A stretch of 64,000 bases of DNA, from the NCBI RefSeq assembly GCF_002925845.1, contig NZ_PDNI01000025.1, forward strand, positions 1 to 64,000. The letters are read 5' to 3'. Positions 17,629 through 26,455 of the stretch are shown in pieces. Under the pieces are notes generated by a model, which had not been told where the DNA came from, did not search any database, and worked only from the letters and a program-made list of their open reading frames with translations. Numbering within the stretch: the stretch's first letter is position 1; each line of letters starts with the position of its first letter. Both the position numbers and the translations under genes were made by a program. Origin of the DNA: Roseovarius nitratireducens. Lineage in GTDB: Bacteria; Pseudomonadota; Alphaproteobacteria; Rhodobacterales; Rhodobacteraceae.

Positions 17629-18618
17629 TCACGGGATGTCGAGCAGCACCGCCCCCGCGCGTCCCGGGCGCATGACTGTTTCATGGGCGGTGGCACAGTC
17701 CTCGAGGGGAAATCGTGCGTGAATAACTGGTCGCAGTGTGCCCGCCTCGACGGCTGTGGAAAGGCGCGCGATGGCGGCCTGCCGCTTGGCATCCGGAAGG
17801 ATGTAAATCAGAATGATGTCGATCTTGAGCGCCTTGAAGAGATAGGGCCCGAACGGGACCTGCGGTGTCATGTCCTTGCCGGACCCGTAGGCGGCGATGG
17901 TGCCGTTTGGAGCCATCACCTCGTGCAGCAGCGTGGCATTTGCCCCGAATTCCACCTCTATGGCGCGGTCGATCCCATTCCCGCCGGTTGATTGCAGGAT
18001 CTTTTCGGCCAGATCGGGATCGGCATAGTCGAAGACCTGCGCCGCCCCCGCCGCGCGCACCCGGTCCATCGCGGAGTGCGAACAGGTGGCGATGACCTCC
18101 GCCCCCGCCGCACTGGCAAGCTGCACGGCATTGTGGCCGACCGCCCCCGCCCCGCCCGACACCAGCAGCCTTTGCCCGGCCACGCAGCCGCCGCCAAAGA
18201 CGGTGTGCGCCGCCGTGAGGCCCGGTATTCCGAGGCAGGCCCCGATGTCGAAATCCACCCCCTTGGGCAGGGGAACCGCCTGCGCGGCCGGCAGCGCGAT
18301 ATATTGGGCCGCCGTGCCATAGGCGCGCTGCCACTGTCCGTTCCATATCCAGACGCGTGTGCCGATGCGCGCAGCAGGCACCCCGTCGCCGACCGCCTCG
18401 ATCACCCCGGCGCCATCGGAATGCGGAACGACGCGGGGAAAGGCGGGCTTGGTAACACCGGGGCGGGCCCCGGCGCGGGCCTTAGCATCCGACGGATTTA
18501 CCCCCGAGACATGCAACCGTACCAGAACCTCGCCCGGGCCCGGGTCGGGCGTCGGTATCTCGCAAGCGGCCAGAACCTCGTTGGGCGGGCCGAAACGGCT
18601 GTAACTTATGGCGTGCAT
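17629..18618 (-). CDS. NADPH:quinone reductase-like medium-chain dehydrogenase
   Basis: 329 residues, full length for the quinone oxidoreductase (zeta-crystallin) branch of the MDR superfamily: GroES-like N-terminal domain (GPGEVLVRLHVSGVNPSDAKAR), no structural or catalytic zinc cysteines, and a Rossmann fold with LLVSGGAGAVGHNAVQLASAAGAEV (about 145-168). Such enzymes reduce quinones or enone intermediates with NADPH. Alone on the left side of the catabolic island, 197 bases from the lacI-type gene and on the same strand, so its tie to the pathway is positional only. Confidence 0.82.
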   Translation of the reverse strand: MHAISYSRFGPPNEVLAACEIPTPDPGPGEVLVRLHVSGVNPSDAKARAGARPGVTKPAFPRVVPHSDGAGVIEAVGDGVPAARIGTRVWIWNGQWQRAYGTAAQYIALPAAQAVPLPKGVDFDIGACLGIPGLTAAHTVFGGGCVAGQRLLVSGGAGAVGHNAVQLASAAGAEVIATCSHSAMDRVRAAGAAQVFDYADPDLAEKILQSTGGNGIDRAIEVEFGANATLLHEVMAPNGTIAAYGSGKDMTPQVPFGPYLFKALKIDIILIYILPDAKRQAAIARLSTAVEAGTLRPVIHARFPLEDCATAHETVMRPGRAGAVLLDIP

Positions 18619-18814
18619 GGTCGTGATTCCGATCAGGTGAAGGCAAGGTCAGAGCTGCCGCAGCGCATCGGTGGCTGCGGTTTTGCGCCCTTCCCCGGTC
18701 CCGCTCGCGTCGGCTGGTGGGCAGACTCAAACCGTTGATGCCGTCCGGAAGACGCCCCGCGAAGCGGTCTGGAGATTAGTGTCGCAGCGGCGCTTCGATT
18801 TGTCCACCGGCTAG

Positions 18815-19852
18815 TCAACTCGCCGCCCGCGTCGTCCCGCGCAGGATGCATTCGAGCGGGCACCTGATCCGGAAATGCTCCTCGGTTGCCCCCTCTTTGG
18901 TCCCTGTGATCAGCGCCGTGAACCGCTCGCCCGCGATCTTGCCGATATCGCGCGCGGGAATGCGGATCGTGGTCAGGCCGGGTTCCATCTCGCCCGATCC
19001 CTTGAAATCGCCGATCCCGATCACCGACAGGTCATCGGGCACCACAATACCACAGCTCTGTGCGCCGTAGATCACGCCTTGCGCGATAACGTCATTTCCA
19101 CACAAGAGCGCGGTTGGGCGGTGCTCGCCCTGCAAGAGATCCTGCCCCAGCTGCTTGGCCTGGGCGATGCTGTAGGGCACTTCGCAGTGCCAGTCCGAGA
19201 TCAGCGGGATGCCTGCGGCCAACAACCCGTCGCATGCGCCCGCGAGCCGGGCATCGGCGCGGTCATTCCCTTCGGAACGCGGAAAGATCAGCCCGATGTC
19301 GCGATGCCCCAGCCCAATCAGATGCTCGGCCGCGCGGAGTCCCGCCTCGCGATTGTCCGCGCCGACACAGGGCAACACGGCATCGGGTGCATAATTCCAG
19401 AGCCCCATCGCCGGGATGCCCTGTTGCTCCAGCAAGCGCATGCTGGCCTCCGCGTGCTCCAGCCCGACAACGGCGATCCCGTCCACCCGATGCTCCATCA
19501 GCTTGCGCATCATCGCGTATTCGCGGTCGAGGTCATAGGAATGCGAGGCGATCAGCAGGGTGAACTCGGCGCGGTCGATGGCCTCGGAAAAGGACTGGAT
19601 CATCTCGGCAAAGATGGCGTGGTCGATGGTCGGCACGATCAATCCGATGGTGCCACTGCGTCGTCCATGCATCGACTGGGCGGACCGATTGCGGATATAT
19701 CCCAGCTTTTCCACCGCGCGGGTAATGCGTTTCCGGGTCGCCGGGCTGACGAGCGCGGGATGGTTGAAACTGCGCGACACGGTGGAGGGCGACACCCCCG
19801 CGGCATTTGCAACGGACACGATATCCACTTTCCCTGGCTTTATATCAGACAT
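18815..19852 (-). CDS. LacI-family transcriptional regulator
   Basis: 345 residues from ATG 19852 (the upstream TTG adds seven unlikely residues). N-terminal HTH DIVSVANAAGVSPSTVSRSF with hinge helix, then a periplasmic-binding-protein-like effector domain (GTIGLIVPTIDHAIFAEM, TALLCGNDVIAQG, DDLSVIGIGDF). Divergent from the aldehyde dehydrogenase/CoA ligase operon with a shared 150-base promoter region that contains LacI-like palindromes. Gene order resembles sauR-sauS-sauT, where the regulator gene also neighbours the enzyme genes. Confidence 0.88.
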   Translation of the reverse strand: MSDIKPGKVDIVSVANAAGVSPSTVSRSFNHPALVSPATRKRITRAVEKLGYIRNRSAQSMHGRRSGTIGLIVPTIDHAIFAEMIQSFSEAIDRAEFTLLIASHSYDLDREYAMMRKLMEHRVDGIAVVGLEHAEASMRLLEQQGIPAMGLWNYAPDAVLPCVGADNREAGLRAAEHLIGLGHRDIGLIFPRSEGNDRADARLAGACDGLLAAGIPLISDWHCEVPYSIAQAKQLGQDLLQGEHRPTALLCGNDVIAQGVIYGAQSCGIVVPDDLSVIGIGDFKGSGEMEPGLTTIRIPARDIGKIAGERFTALITGTKEGATEEHFRIRCPLECILRGTTRAAS

Positions 19853-19876
19853 CTGGACCGTGTTCCCGACCAATTT

Positions 19877-19918
19877 ATGAAAACATTTGCATTCCTATTT
19901 TCATTACGTAGCGTAATG
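19877..19918. promoter_or_regulatory. Candidate LacI-type operators in the divergent promoter
   Basis: ATGAAAACATTTGCAT (19877-19892) is an imperfect palindrome with 6 of 8 pairs matching, the size and A/T-flanked form of LacI-family sites. CATTACG (19902-19908) and CGTAATG (19912-19918) form a perfect second palindrome with a 3-base centre. Both lie between the divergent regulator and dehydrogenase genes. Confidence 0.45.
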
Positions 19919-20003
19919 GGTCAAGCAGGCTGGTCCATGACCGACCGCGCCAGGCGCCGGGTACGGTGCGCCTAAGCCTGCCCATGATGTTGAAGAGGAC
20001 TGC

Positions 20004-21416
20004 ATGATGAGCGCACAGGATGATATCGCCGCTGTCGAGCAGGTTATGGCCCGGGCCCGAGCGGCGCAGCGCGCCTATGAGGCCGACGGCTCGCAAGAGC
20101 GCTATGACCGGGCCGCGCAGGCCGCCGCATGGGCGATCATGGAGCCCGCGCGCAACCGTGCGCTAGCCGAACTCTCGGTCGCGACCACCGGTTTGGGAAA
20201 CGTGGCCGACAAGATCACCAAGAACCATCGCAAGACCCTGGGCCTGATGCGCGATATCGCCAAGGCGCGAACCCACGGCGTGATCCGCGACGATCCTGCT
20301 ACCGGCATCACCGAGATCGCCCGCCCGATCGGCGTGATCGGTGCCGTGGTGCCCTCGACCAATCCCGGCGCGACACCGGCGAACAATATCATCAACGCAC
20401 TGAAATGCGGCAATGCCATCGTGCTCTCACCCTCGCCCAAGGGGGTGCCCACCTGCGAGCGGCTGCTGGAGCATATCCATGCCGAGTTCGACAAGATCGG
20501 GCTGGATCATGATCTGGTGCAGATGGTGCCCGCCCCCGGCTCAAAGGCCAAGACACAGCGTATGCTGGAACTGTCGGATCTGGTGGTGGTGACCGGCAGC
20601 CAGGACAATGTGCGCCGCGCCTATACCTGCGGCACCCCGGCCATCGGCGTGGGCGCGGGCAATGTCACCGTGATCGTGGACGAGACCGCCGACCTGGCGG
20701 CGGCGGCGGCTAGGATCGCGGCCTCCAAGACCTTCGACAACGCAACCTCCTGTTCGTCAGAGAACGCGGTCGTGGTGGTCGATGCGGTGTACGATGCATT
20801 TGTCGCGGCGCTGGCCGAGGAAGGCGGCGCGCTGGTGCCCGAAAGCGCAGCGCCGGGCATCGTCGAGCGGCTCTGGCCCGACGGCCATCTGAACCGCGAG
20901 GTTATCGCCAAGGATGCAGCGCGCATGATCGAGGCGCTTGACCTTGCACCAGAGGCCCCCCCCAATACCCGCTTTGTCGCCGTCGAAACGCGCGGCATCG
21001 GGCCTGATCATCCGCTCTCGGGCGAAAAGCTGAGCCTCGTTCTGGCGCTCTACCGCGCCTCTGATTTCGAGGATGCGTCGTCCATCGTTGCGCGCATCCT
21101 GTCACATCAGGGGGCCGGCCATTCCGTGGGCCTCCACAGCGCCGAAGATACCCGCGCACGCCATTTGGCCGAAACCCTGCCGACCTGCCGGGTGATCGTC
21201 AACCAGCCGCATGCCTTCGCCACCGGCGGGGCCTTCAACAACGGCATGCCGTTCTCGCTGTCGATGGGCTGCGGAAGTTGGGGCGGCAATTCCATCGACG
21301 ACAACCTTCACTGGCGGCATTTTCTGCAAACCACGAAGATCGTTCGTGAAATTTCTCCGCAGGAGCCGACGCTTGACGAGGTTTTCGCAGGCTACTGGCA
21401 GGTGGCGGGCCAATGA
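20004..21416 (+). CDS. CoA-acylating aldehyde dehydrogenase, SauS-like
   Basis: 470 residues, close in length and pattern to acetaldehyde/sulfoacetaldehyde dehydrogenase (acylating) proteins of the EutE/SauS group. Visible: NAD-binding region with VPSTNPGATPANN (about 112-125), glycine-rich GTPAIGVGAGNVTVIVDE, and the catalytic cysteine in DNATSCSSENAV (about residue 250). It would interconvert an acyl-CoA and an aldehyde with NAD(P)H. It overlaps the CoA ligase gene (ATGA), implying consecutive steps. The substrate could be sulfoacetyl-CoA or another short acyl-CoA; the sequence alone does not decide. Confidence 0.8.
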   Translation: MMSAQDDIAAVEQVMARARAAQRAYEADGSQERYDRAAQAAAWAIMEPARNRALAELSVATTGLGNVADKITKNHRKTLGLMRDIAKARTHGVIRDDPATGITEIARPIGVIGAVVPSTNPGATPANNIINALKCGNAIVLSPSPKGVPTCERLLEHIHAEFDKIGLDHDLVQMVPAPGSKAKTQRMLELSDLVVVTGSQDNVRRAYTCGTPAIGVGAGNVTVIVDETADLAAAAARIAASKTFDNATSCSSENAVVVVDAVYDAFVAALAEEGGALVPESAAPGIVERLWPDGHLNREVIAKDAARMIEALDLAPEAPPNTRFVAVETRGIGPDHPLSGEKLSLVLALYRASDFEDASSIVARILSHQGAGHSVGLHSAEDTRARHLAETLPTCRVIVNQPHAFATGGAFNNGMPFSLSMGCGSWGGNSIDDNLHWRHFLQTTKIVREISPQEPTLDEVFAGYWQVAGQ

Positions 21417-22930
21417 AGCTGCGGCGCGATGCCCCGCCCCGGGGCACCCTGCGCGATTGGATCGACGCCCGCGCCGAGGCGGGTGGCCCGGCGATGTGCT
21501 TTCCCGACGAGGGGGGGGCGATTGACTGGCCTGCTCTGCGCCTGCGTGCACGTGCCATCGCCGGGCTGCTGACCGCCAGGGGAATTGCCCATGGCGAGAG
21601 CGTGGCGATCATGCAGCCCAATGGGCAGCTCTCCATCGAGGCGCTCTTCGGCGTGCTTTACGGCGGGTTTCGCGCGACGATGATCAACCTCGTGGCCGGC
21701 GCCGATGCGATTGGATATGCTCTTGATCATTCCGGCGCGCGGGTAGCGTTCGTGCACCCCGCGCAGCAAGACGTGTTCCAGCGCGTCAATCCCGGCGGGT
21801 CTATCACGGCGCTCGACATGGTCGAGTCGGCGCCGGGCGCGAGCCTGCATCCAGTCGCGCCCGGCGATCATGCGCTGCTGATGTATACCTCGGGCACGAC
21901 AGGGCAGCCCAAAGGCGTTGTCCACACCCAATCGAGCCTTTTGGCCGGGGGGTGGACCACGGCCATCGCCCATGAGGTGAACCCCACGGATACCGGGCTC
22001 TGCGTGCTGCCAGCCTATCATATCAACGGGCTCTGCGTGTCCGTGATGGCGGTGCTGGTCTCGGGAGGACAGCTGGCGATGTGCGCCCGGTTTTCCGCCA
22101 GCCGGTTCTGGGCGCAGGCTGCGGAGACGCGGGCGACGTGGTTCTCTGTCGTGCCTACCATCGTCTCGCATCTCGTGCATGGCGAGGCCAGCCCTGATCC
22201 TGAGACCCGCGCGCGGTTGCGGTTCGGGCGCTCGGCCTCCTCGCCGCTGCCGGTCGAGGTGCATTCCGCGTTCGAGGCCCGGTTCGACGTGCCCATCATC
22301 GAGACCATGGGGCTGACTGAAACCGCCGCACAGATCCTCTCCAACCCCCTGCCCCCCGGCACGCGCAAGATCGGCTCGCCCGGCATCGCCTATGGCAACA
22401 TGGCCGAGGTGGCGGGACCGGACATGCGCCCCCTGCGTCCGGGCGAGGAAGGCGAGATCATCGTCAAGGGCCCGAACGTCATGCTGGAATATTTCCACAA
22501 CCCAGAGGCCACGCGCGACAGCTTTACCCCAGATGGCTGGTTGCGCACAGGCGATCTCGGACGCAAGGATGCGGACGGGTATTTCTATGTCACCGGGCGG
22601 CTCAAGGAGTTGATTATCAAGGGCGGCGAGAATATCGCCCCGCGCGAGATCGACGAGGTGCTCTATACCCACCCGGACGTCGTCGAGGCTGCGGCCTTCG
22701 CCCGCCCCTGTCCGCAATACGGCGAGCGGGTAGAGGCGGCGGTGACGCTGCGCGAGGGGGCGACAGTGCGCGCCGGGGCGCTGCTCGAATTGTGCCGCGC
22801 GCGGCTGGGAGCGTTCAAATCCCCTGACCGGGTGCATGTCCTGGCGGATCTGCCAAAGGGACCCTCGGGCAAGATCCAACGCGTCAAGCTGCCGCAATTG
22901 CTGGATCCGGAGCCCGACGGCACCCTATGA
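21413..22930 (+). CDS. AMP-forming acyl-CoA ligase, SauT-like by context
   Basis: 505 residues with the full ANL-superfamily set: P-loop MYTSGTTGQPKGVVHTQ (about 156-172), adenylate motif ETMGLTETAAQIL, GWLRTGDLGRKDADGYFYV (about 374), hinge RLKELIIKGGENIAPREIDE and the C-terminal catalytic lysine in PSGKIQRVKL. It activates a carboxylic acid to its CoA thioester. Translationally coupled to the acylating aldehyde dehydrogenase; together they would reduce a free acid to an aldehyde or act in reverse. Its 3' end overlaps the convergent BKACE gene by 6 bases. Confidence 0.85.
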   Translation: MKLRRDAPPRGTLRDWIDARAEAGGPAMCFPDEGGAIDWPALRLRARAIAGLLTARGIAHGESVAIMQPNGQLSIEALFGVLYGGFRATMINLVAGADAIGYALDHSGARVAFVHPAQQDVFQRVNPGGSITALDMVESAPGASLHPVAPGDHALLMYTSGTTGQPKGVVHTQSSLLAGGWTTAIAHEVNPTDTGLCVLPAYHINGLCVSVMAVLVSGGQLAMCARFSASRFWAQAAETRATWFSVVPTIVSHLVHGEASPDPETRARLRFGRSASSPLPVEVHSAFEARFDVPIIETMGLTETAAQILSNPLPPGTRKIGSPGIAYGNMAEVAGPDMRPLRPGEEGEIIVKGPNVMLEYFHNPEATRDSFTPDGWLRTGDLGRKDADGYFYVTGRLKELIIKGGENIAPREIDEVLYTHPDVVEAAAFARPCPQYGERVEAAVTLREGATVRAGALLELCRARLGAFKSPDRVHVLADLPKGPSGKIQRVKLPQLLDPEPDGTL

Positions 22931-23758
22931 GACGGGGCTTAGTCCTAGGATCTCGCGCGCCTGCGCCGGGCTGGCCACGGGCCGCCCGTAGCGCTCGCAC
23001 AGATTCGCAGTGCGCGCCACCAGCGCCGCGTTCGAGGGGGCGAGCCGGTCCCTGTCGAGACGCACATTGTCTTCGAAGCCGGTGCGGCAATGGCCCCCCT
23101 CGGCGATGCACCATTCGTTGACCACGATCTGCCCTGGGCCGATCCCGGCGGCGCACCATTCCGCGTCCGGCATGAGGCGGTTGACGGTGCGGATGTAGAA
23201 ATCGAACACCTCTCGATCGACCGGCATGGCGTTCTTCACCCCCATCACGAACTGGATGTAGAGGCTGCCGGGAATGCGCCCGTCGCGGTTCATCGCTGCG
23301 GCGTGGAAAATGTGACCGAGATCGAAGGCCTCGATCTCGGGCTTGATGCCGTAGGTCCGCATTTCTTCGGCCAGCCAGTCGATCAGCTCCGGCGCGTTCT
23401 CATAGACGCGACCGGGAAAATTGTTCGATCCGGTTGTGAGCGAGGCCATTTCGGGTCGCAAGCTCAGCATCGCGCCGCGCTCGCGGCCTGTGCCGGTGCG
23501 CCCGCCGGTCGAGAACTGCACGATCATGCCGGGGCAGTGCCGCTCGATCCCTTCCTTGAGGTGGGCGAATTTCTCCGGGTCGCTGGTCGGGCTCTCGTCA
23601 TCGTTGCGGACATGGCAATGGGCGATGCTGGCCCCCGCCTCAAAGGACTCATGGATCGCGTCGACCTGTTCGGAGACAGTGATCGGGACCGCCGGGTTGT
23701 CTTTCTTGCGCGGCACGGCACCGGTCATGGCGACACAGATGATGCAGGGTTTGCTCAT
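22925..23758 (-). CDS. BKACE family enzyme 1 (beta-keto acid cleavage)
   Basis: 277 residues of the DUF849/BKACE family (formerly 3-keto-5-aminohexanoate cleavage enzyme). Motifs: ICVAMTGAVPRKKDNPAVP at the N-terminus, zinc ligands in SIAHCHVRNDD, and the second metal region QIVVNEWCIAEGGHCRTGFEDN. Family members condense a beta-keto acid with acetyl-CoA and split it into acetoacetate and a new acyl-CoA. Last gene of the leftward operon headed by the IclR gene. Substrate specificity differs widely in the family and is not predictable here. Confidence 0.87.
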   Translation of the reverse strand: MSKPCIICVAMTGAVPRKKDNPAVPITVSEQVDAIHESFEAGASIAHCHVRNDDESPTSDPEKFAHLKEGIERHCPGMIVQFSTGGRTGTGRERGAMLSLRPEMASLTTGSNNFPGRVYENAPELIDWLAEEMRTYGIKPEIEAFDLGHIFHAAAMNRDGRIPGSLYIQFVMGVKNAMPVDREVFDFYIRTVNRLMPDAEWCAAGIGPGQIVVNEWCIAEGGHCRTGFEDNVRLDRDRLAPSNAALVARTANLCERYGRPVASPAQAREILGLSPVS

Positions 23759-23773
23759 GGCTTGATCCTCCGT

Positions 23774-24388
23774 TCAAAGGTCGATCTCGGGGCGAGTCTC
23801 GGCGAAGGCGGGCAGATCGGCGCAGGCCTGCGAGAGCGCGCGCAGCGCAGGGACCCCTTGTAGGTCGACCATCTGGGCCATCGCGACGGCAAGGAAATCA
23901 TGCGCCACCACGGTGGAAATCACCGGCTGCGACATCTCGGGCGGCAGGGCAGTGTCGGCAAAGCGCTCCTCCAGCCAGCCCAGCCCAGACATCACCTGCC
24001 CGATATTGTGGTCGATCCAAGGCTGATGGACCTTCTCTTTGGGACGCATGACGCGCTCGTAGCGGGCAGCCGCGGCCTTGTCCATGACGCCGAGCGCGAC
24101 GGCGGTGACGCGCAGCGCCTCGCGCCGCGCGGGCCCGGCGGCGGGCAGCAGCGCGCGGTCCGGCCCCGCGATCCGGTCGATCTCGTCGAGGATGGCGCTG
24201 CTTTCGAAGATCATCTCGCCATCGTCGAGGATCAGCGCCGGCACCCGGCCCACCGGATTGAGCCGGCGCAACTCTTCAAGATCATGCCATGCGGTGAGCG
24301 GGCGGCGCTCGAACGGCAGGCCTAGCAGCTTGAGCGATACCGCGACGCGGCGGGTGAAGGGCGACAGGTAACGGCCGATCAGGATCAT
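23774..24388 (-). CDS. Glutathione S-transferase family protein
   Basis: 204 residues with a thioredoxin-like N-terminal domain (MILIGRYLSPFTRRVAVSLKLLGLPF, then RVPALILDDGEMIFESSAILDEID, the glutathione-binding cis-Pro and Ser/Glu region) and an all-helical C-terminal domain. The SPFTRR motif places the catalytic Ser near residue 9. Within 15-25 bases of its neighbours, it is part of the catabolic operon and may handle an electrophilic intermediate. Confidence 0.85.
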   Translation of the reverse strand: MILIGRYLSPFTRRVAVSLKLLGLPFERRPLTAWHDLEELRRLNPVGRVPALILDDGEMIFESSAILDEIDRIAGPDRALLPAAGPARREALRVTAVALGVMDKAAAARYERVMRPKEKVHQPWIDHNIGQVMSGLGWLEERFADTALPPEMSQPVISTVVAHDFLAVAMAQMVDLQGVPALRALSQACADLPAFAETRPEIDL

Positions 24389-24410
24389 GGTGCCTCGCTT
24401 TCGGTTGCGG

Positions 24411-26363
24411 TCAGGTGCGGGCCTCGGCCCGTCTTCTTGCGTCCACGAAACAGGCGGCGAGACCCAGGATCAGGGATCCGCAAAGCATCAGGTCGAGCGC
24501 CACCGGGCGGCCATGCTGCGTGAGCGTCACATAGCCGAGCGCGACCACGAGGTAGAAATAGCAGCGCCCGGCCCATCCCAGCGGCATGAAGCAATAGCCG
24601 AAGGCCGCGATCGCCCCCGCCAGCTGGGTTGCCAGTACCTCCAGCACCGGCACGATCACCGTAGCGTCGATATCGGGAAAGCTCAGCAGCGGCTTGTTGA
24701 AGACGAAGGCGAATGGAATGATGAAGGTGGTGCTAGCGATCTGCAGGGAGCGGATGGCGGTTGTCCAGAACGAGGCCCGCGCCAGTTTCGCCGCCGCCAG
24801 AACCGAGACCGCCACCGGCGGCGAGAGGGTGGAGAAGACAGCGAAATAGAAGACGAAGAAATGCGCGCTGAGCGGTTCGACTCCCACCTCCTGCAGGAAC
24901 GGAACCACGGCCAGCGAGGCCACCACATAGGCAATCGGCGTGGGCAGCCCCATGCCCAGCACCAGCGACAGCAGCATCGCCCCGATCAGCAGCAGGATCT
25001 CGTTATCGGGCAGGGTGGTGGCCAGCAGCGTGGCCAGCCGCCCGGAAAGATTGGTGCTGGTCATCACCTGCCCCAGCGGGCCGATGGCGAGAATGAGCAG
25101 CGACAGCAGCGTGGTCAGCACCAGCCCCTCGCGCACAGACGAAACAAGTTCGGCCCGCGACGGCCTGTAGGGCCCCTGAAGCTGCGACAGCACCAGCGCC
25201 GCGGCGATGCCCGCCAGCGCCGCGTAGCCCGCCGAGCGAAAGCCCAGAAGTAGCCAGATGACCAGCACCAAGGACACAAGGAACGTGGGTGCCATGCGCC
25301 GAATCAGCCGCCCATCCACCGGCTCGTCAAGTTTGGGCAGGTCACGGCGGAGCGCGTAGGTGCCAATCGAGAACAGGACCCCGGTGAGATAGAGCAGTCC
25401 CGGGATCAGCGCCGCCAGCGCCACCTCGACATAAGGAAGCCCGAGAAAGGCCGCGATCAGGAAACCGGCCAGCCCCAGGACCGGCGGCAGAATCTGCCCC
25501 GCCGAGGAGGCCGAGGCCTCAATCGCCCCCGACATCGGCGCGCCGAAGCCGTGGCGCTTCATCATCGGGATGGTGAACCGACCGCTGAGCACCACGTTGG
25601 AGACCGCCTGTCCCATCACAGCGCCGATGGAGCCGCTGGCGATCACCGCCGGCAGTGCCGCGCCGCCGCGCACCGAACGCCCCGTGGCCTTGCCGATCTC
25701 AATGGTCAGACGCAGCATTCCGGTGCCCAGCAGGGTGGTGCCGAAGATGATCAGCAGGAAGATCTGGTCGGCGGCGACGCCTGAGAACAGGAAAAAGCCT
25801 TGGTTGGTATTAAGCGATACATAGTTCATCACGAAACCGTCGGAATAGCCGGTGTGACGCAGAAGGCTCACCGGGATGTGCTGTCCGAAGAAGAAATAGA
25901 GAATCGAGCCGGCACAGAGCGAGGACAGCAGCAGCCCCCAGTGAAACCAGGTCAGGTAAATGATGCTGCCCATGATCAGGTAACCGGCCCAGAGGGTCAC
26001 CGGGTCGAAGAACGGCGCGTTGACCACCATCCAGTCAAGATTCCACCAGAAATAGCCCAGCCCGCCGAGCCCGGAGGCGATAGCCAGCAGCACCAGCACG
26101 CGGTGCAGCCCGGCAGCGCGCACCCGGCGCCCGGCCTCGCCCTCGATCTCGGACGGGGCGTCGATCTCGCTCAGCGCCAGCAGCCCGCTCATGGCGACGA
26201 TGGCCATGGCGAAATTCACATAGAAGACCGGTCCGCGCGACACCAGCCCGAAGACCGACAGCGAGAGATAGGCGATGAGGCCGAGGCCCGCGATCCAGAT
26301 CGCGGCCTCGAGCGTACGGCTCAGCCCGGTTCGGCCTGATCTGGGCAAACGCTCTGAAGACAT
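24411..26363 (-). CDS. TRAP transporter fused permease, TAXI type
   Basis: 650 residues with about 16-18 hydrophobic helices; fusion of the small (DctQ-like) and large (DctM-like) subunits typical of TAXI-TRAP systems. The large-subunit signature GRSVRGGAALPAVIASGSIG...GQAVSNVVLSGRFTIPMMKRHGF and GQILPPVLGLAGFLIAAFLG are clear. It is a sodium- or proton-coupled uptake permease for organic acids. The solute receptor gene lies directly upstream. Confidence 0.92.
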   Translation of the reverse strand: MSSERLPRSGRTGLSRTLEAAIWIAGLGLIAYLSLSVFGLVSRGPVFYVNFAMAIVAMSGLLALSEIDAPSEIEGEAGRRVRAAGLHRVLVLLAIASGLGGLGYFWWNLDWMVVNAPFFDPVTLWAGYLIMGSIIYLTWFHWGLLLSSLCAGSILYFFFGQHIPVSLLRHTGYSDGFVMNYVSLNTNQGFFLFSGVAADQIFLLIIFGTTLLGTGMLRLTIEIGKATGRSVRGGAALPAVIASGSIGAVMGQAVSNVVLSGRFTIPMMKRHGFGAPMSGAIEASASSAGQILPPVLGLAGFLIAAFLGLPYVEVALAALIPGLLYLTGVLFSIGTYALRRDLPKLDEPVDGRLIRRMAPTFLVSLVLVIWLLLGFRSAGYAALAGIAAALVLSQLQGPYRPSRAELVSSVREGLVLTTLLSLLILAIGPLGQVMTSTNLSGRLATLLATTLPDNEILLLIGAMLLSLVLGMGLPTPIAYVVASLAVVPFLQEVGVEPLSAHFFVFYFAVFSTLSPPVAVSVLAAAKLARASFWTTAIRSLQIASTTFIIPFAFVFNKPLLSFPDIDATVIVPVLEVLATQLAGAIAAFGYCFMPLGWAGRCYFYLVVALGYVTLTQHGRPVALDLMLCGSLILGLAACFVDARRRAEART

Positions 26364-26455
26364 TGATCACGCCCTGTCATGATGGTGTATGCGTGGGGCG
26401 GGGGGCGGCCCGCGCCGCCCCCTCCCCTCGTGGTTCGAAAGGCTGTCCGTCCCGG

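Noticed and set aside
21392-22897. 501-codon open frame antisense to the CoA ligase
   Set aside because: The sense strand carries the complete ANL motif set; the antisense product has no recognisable domain.
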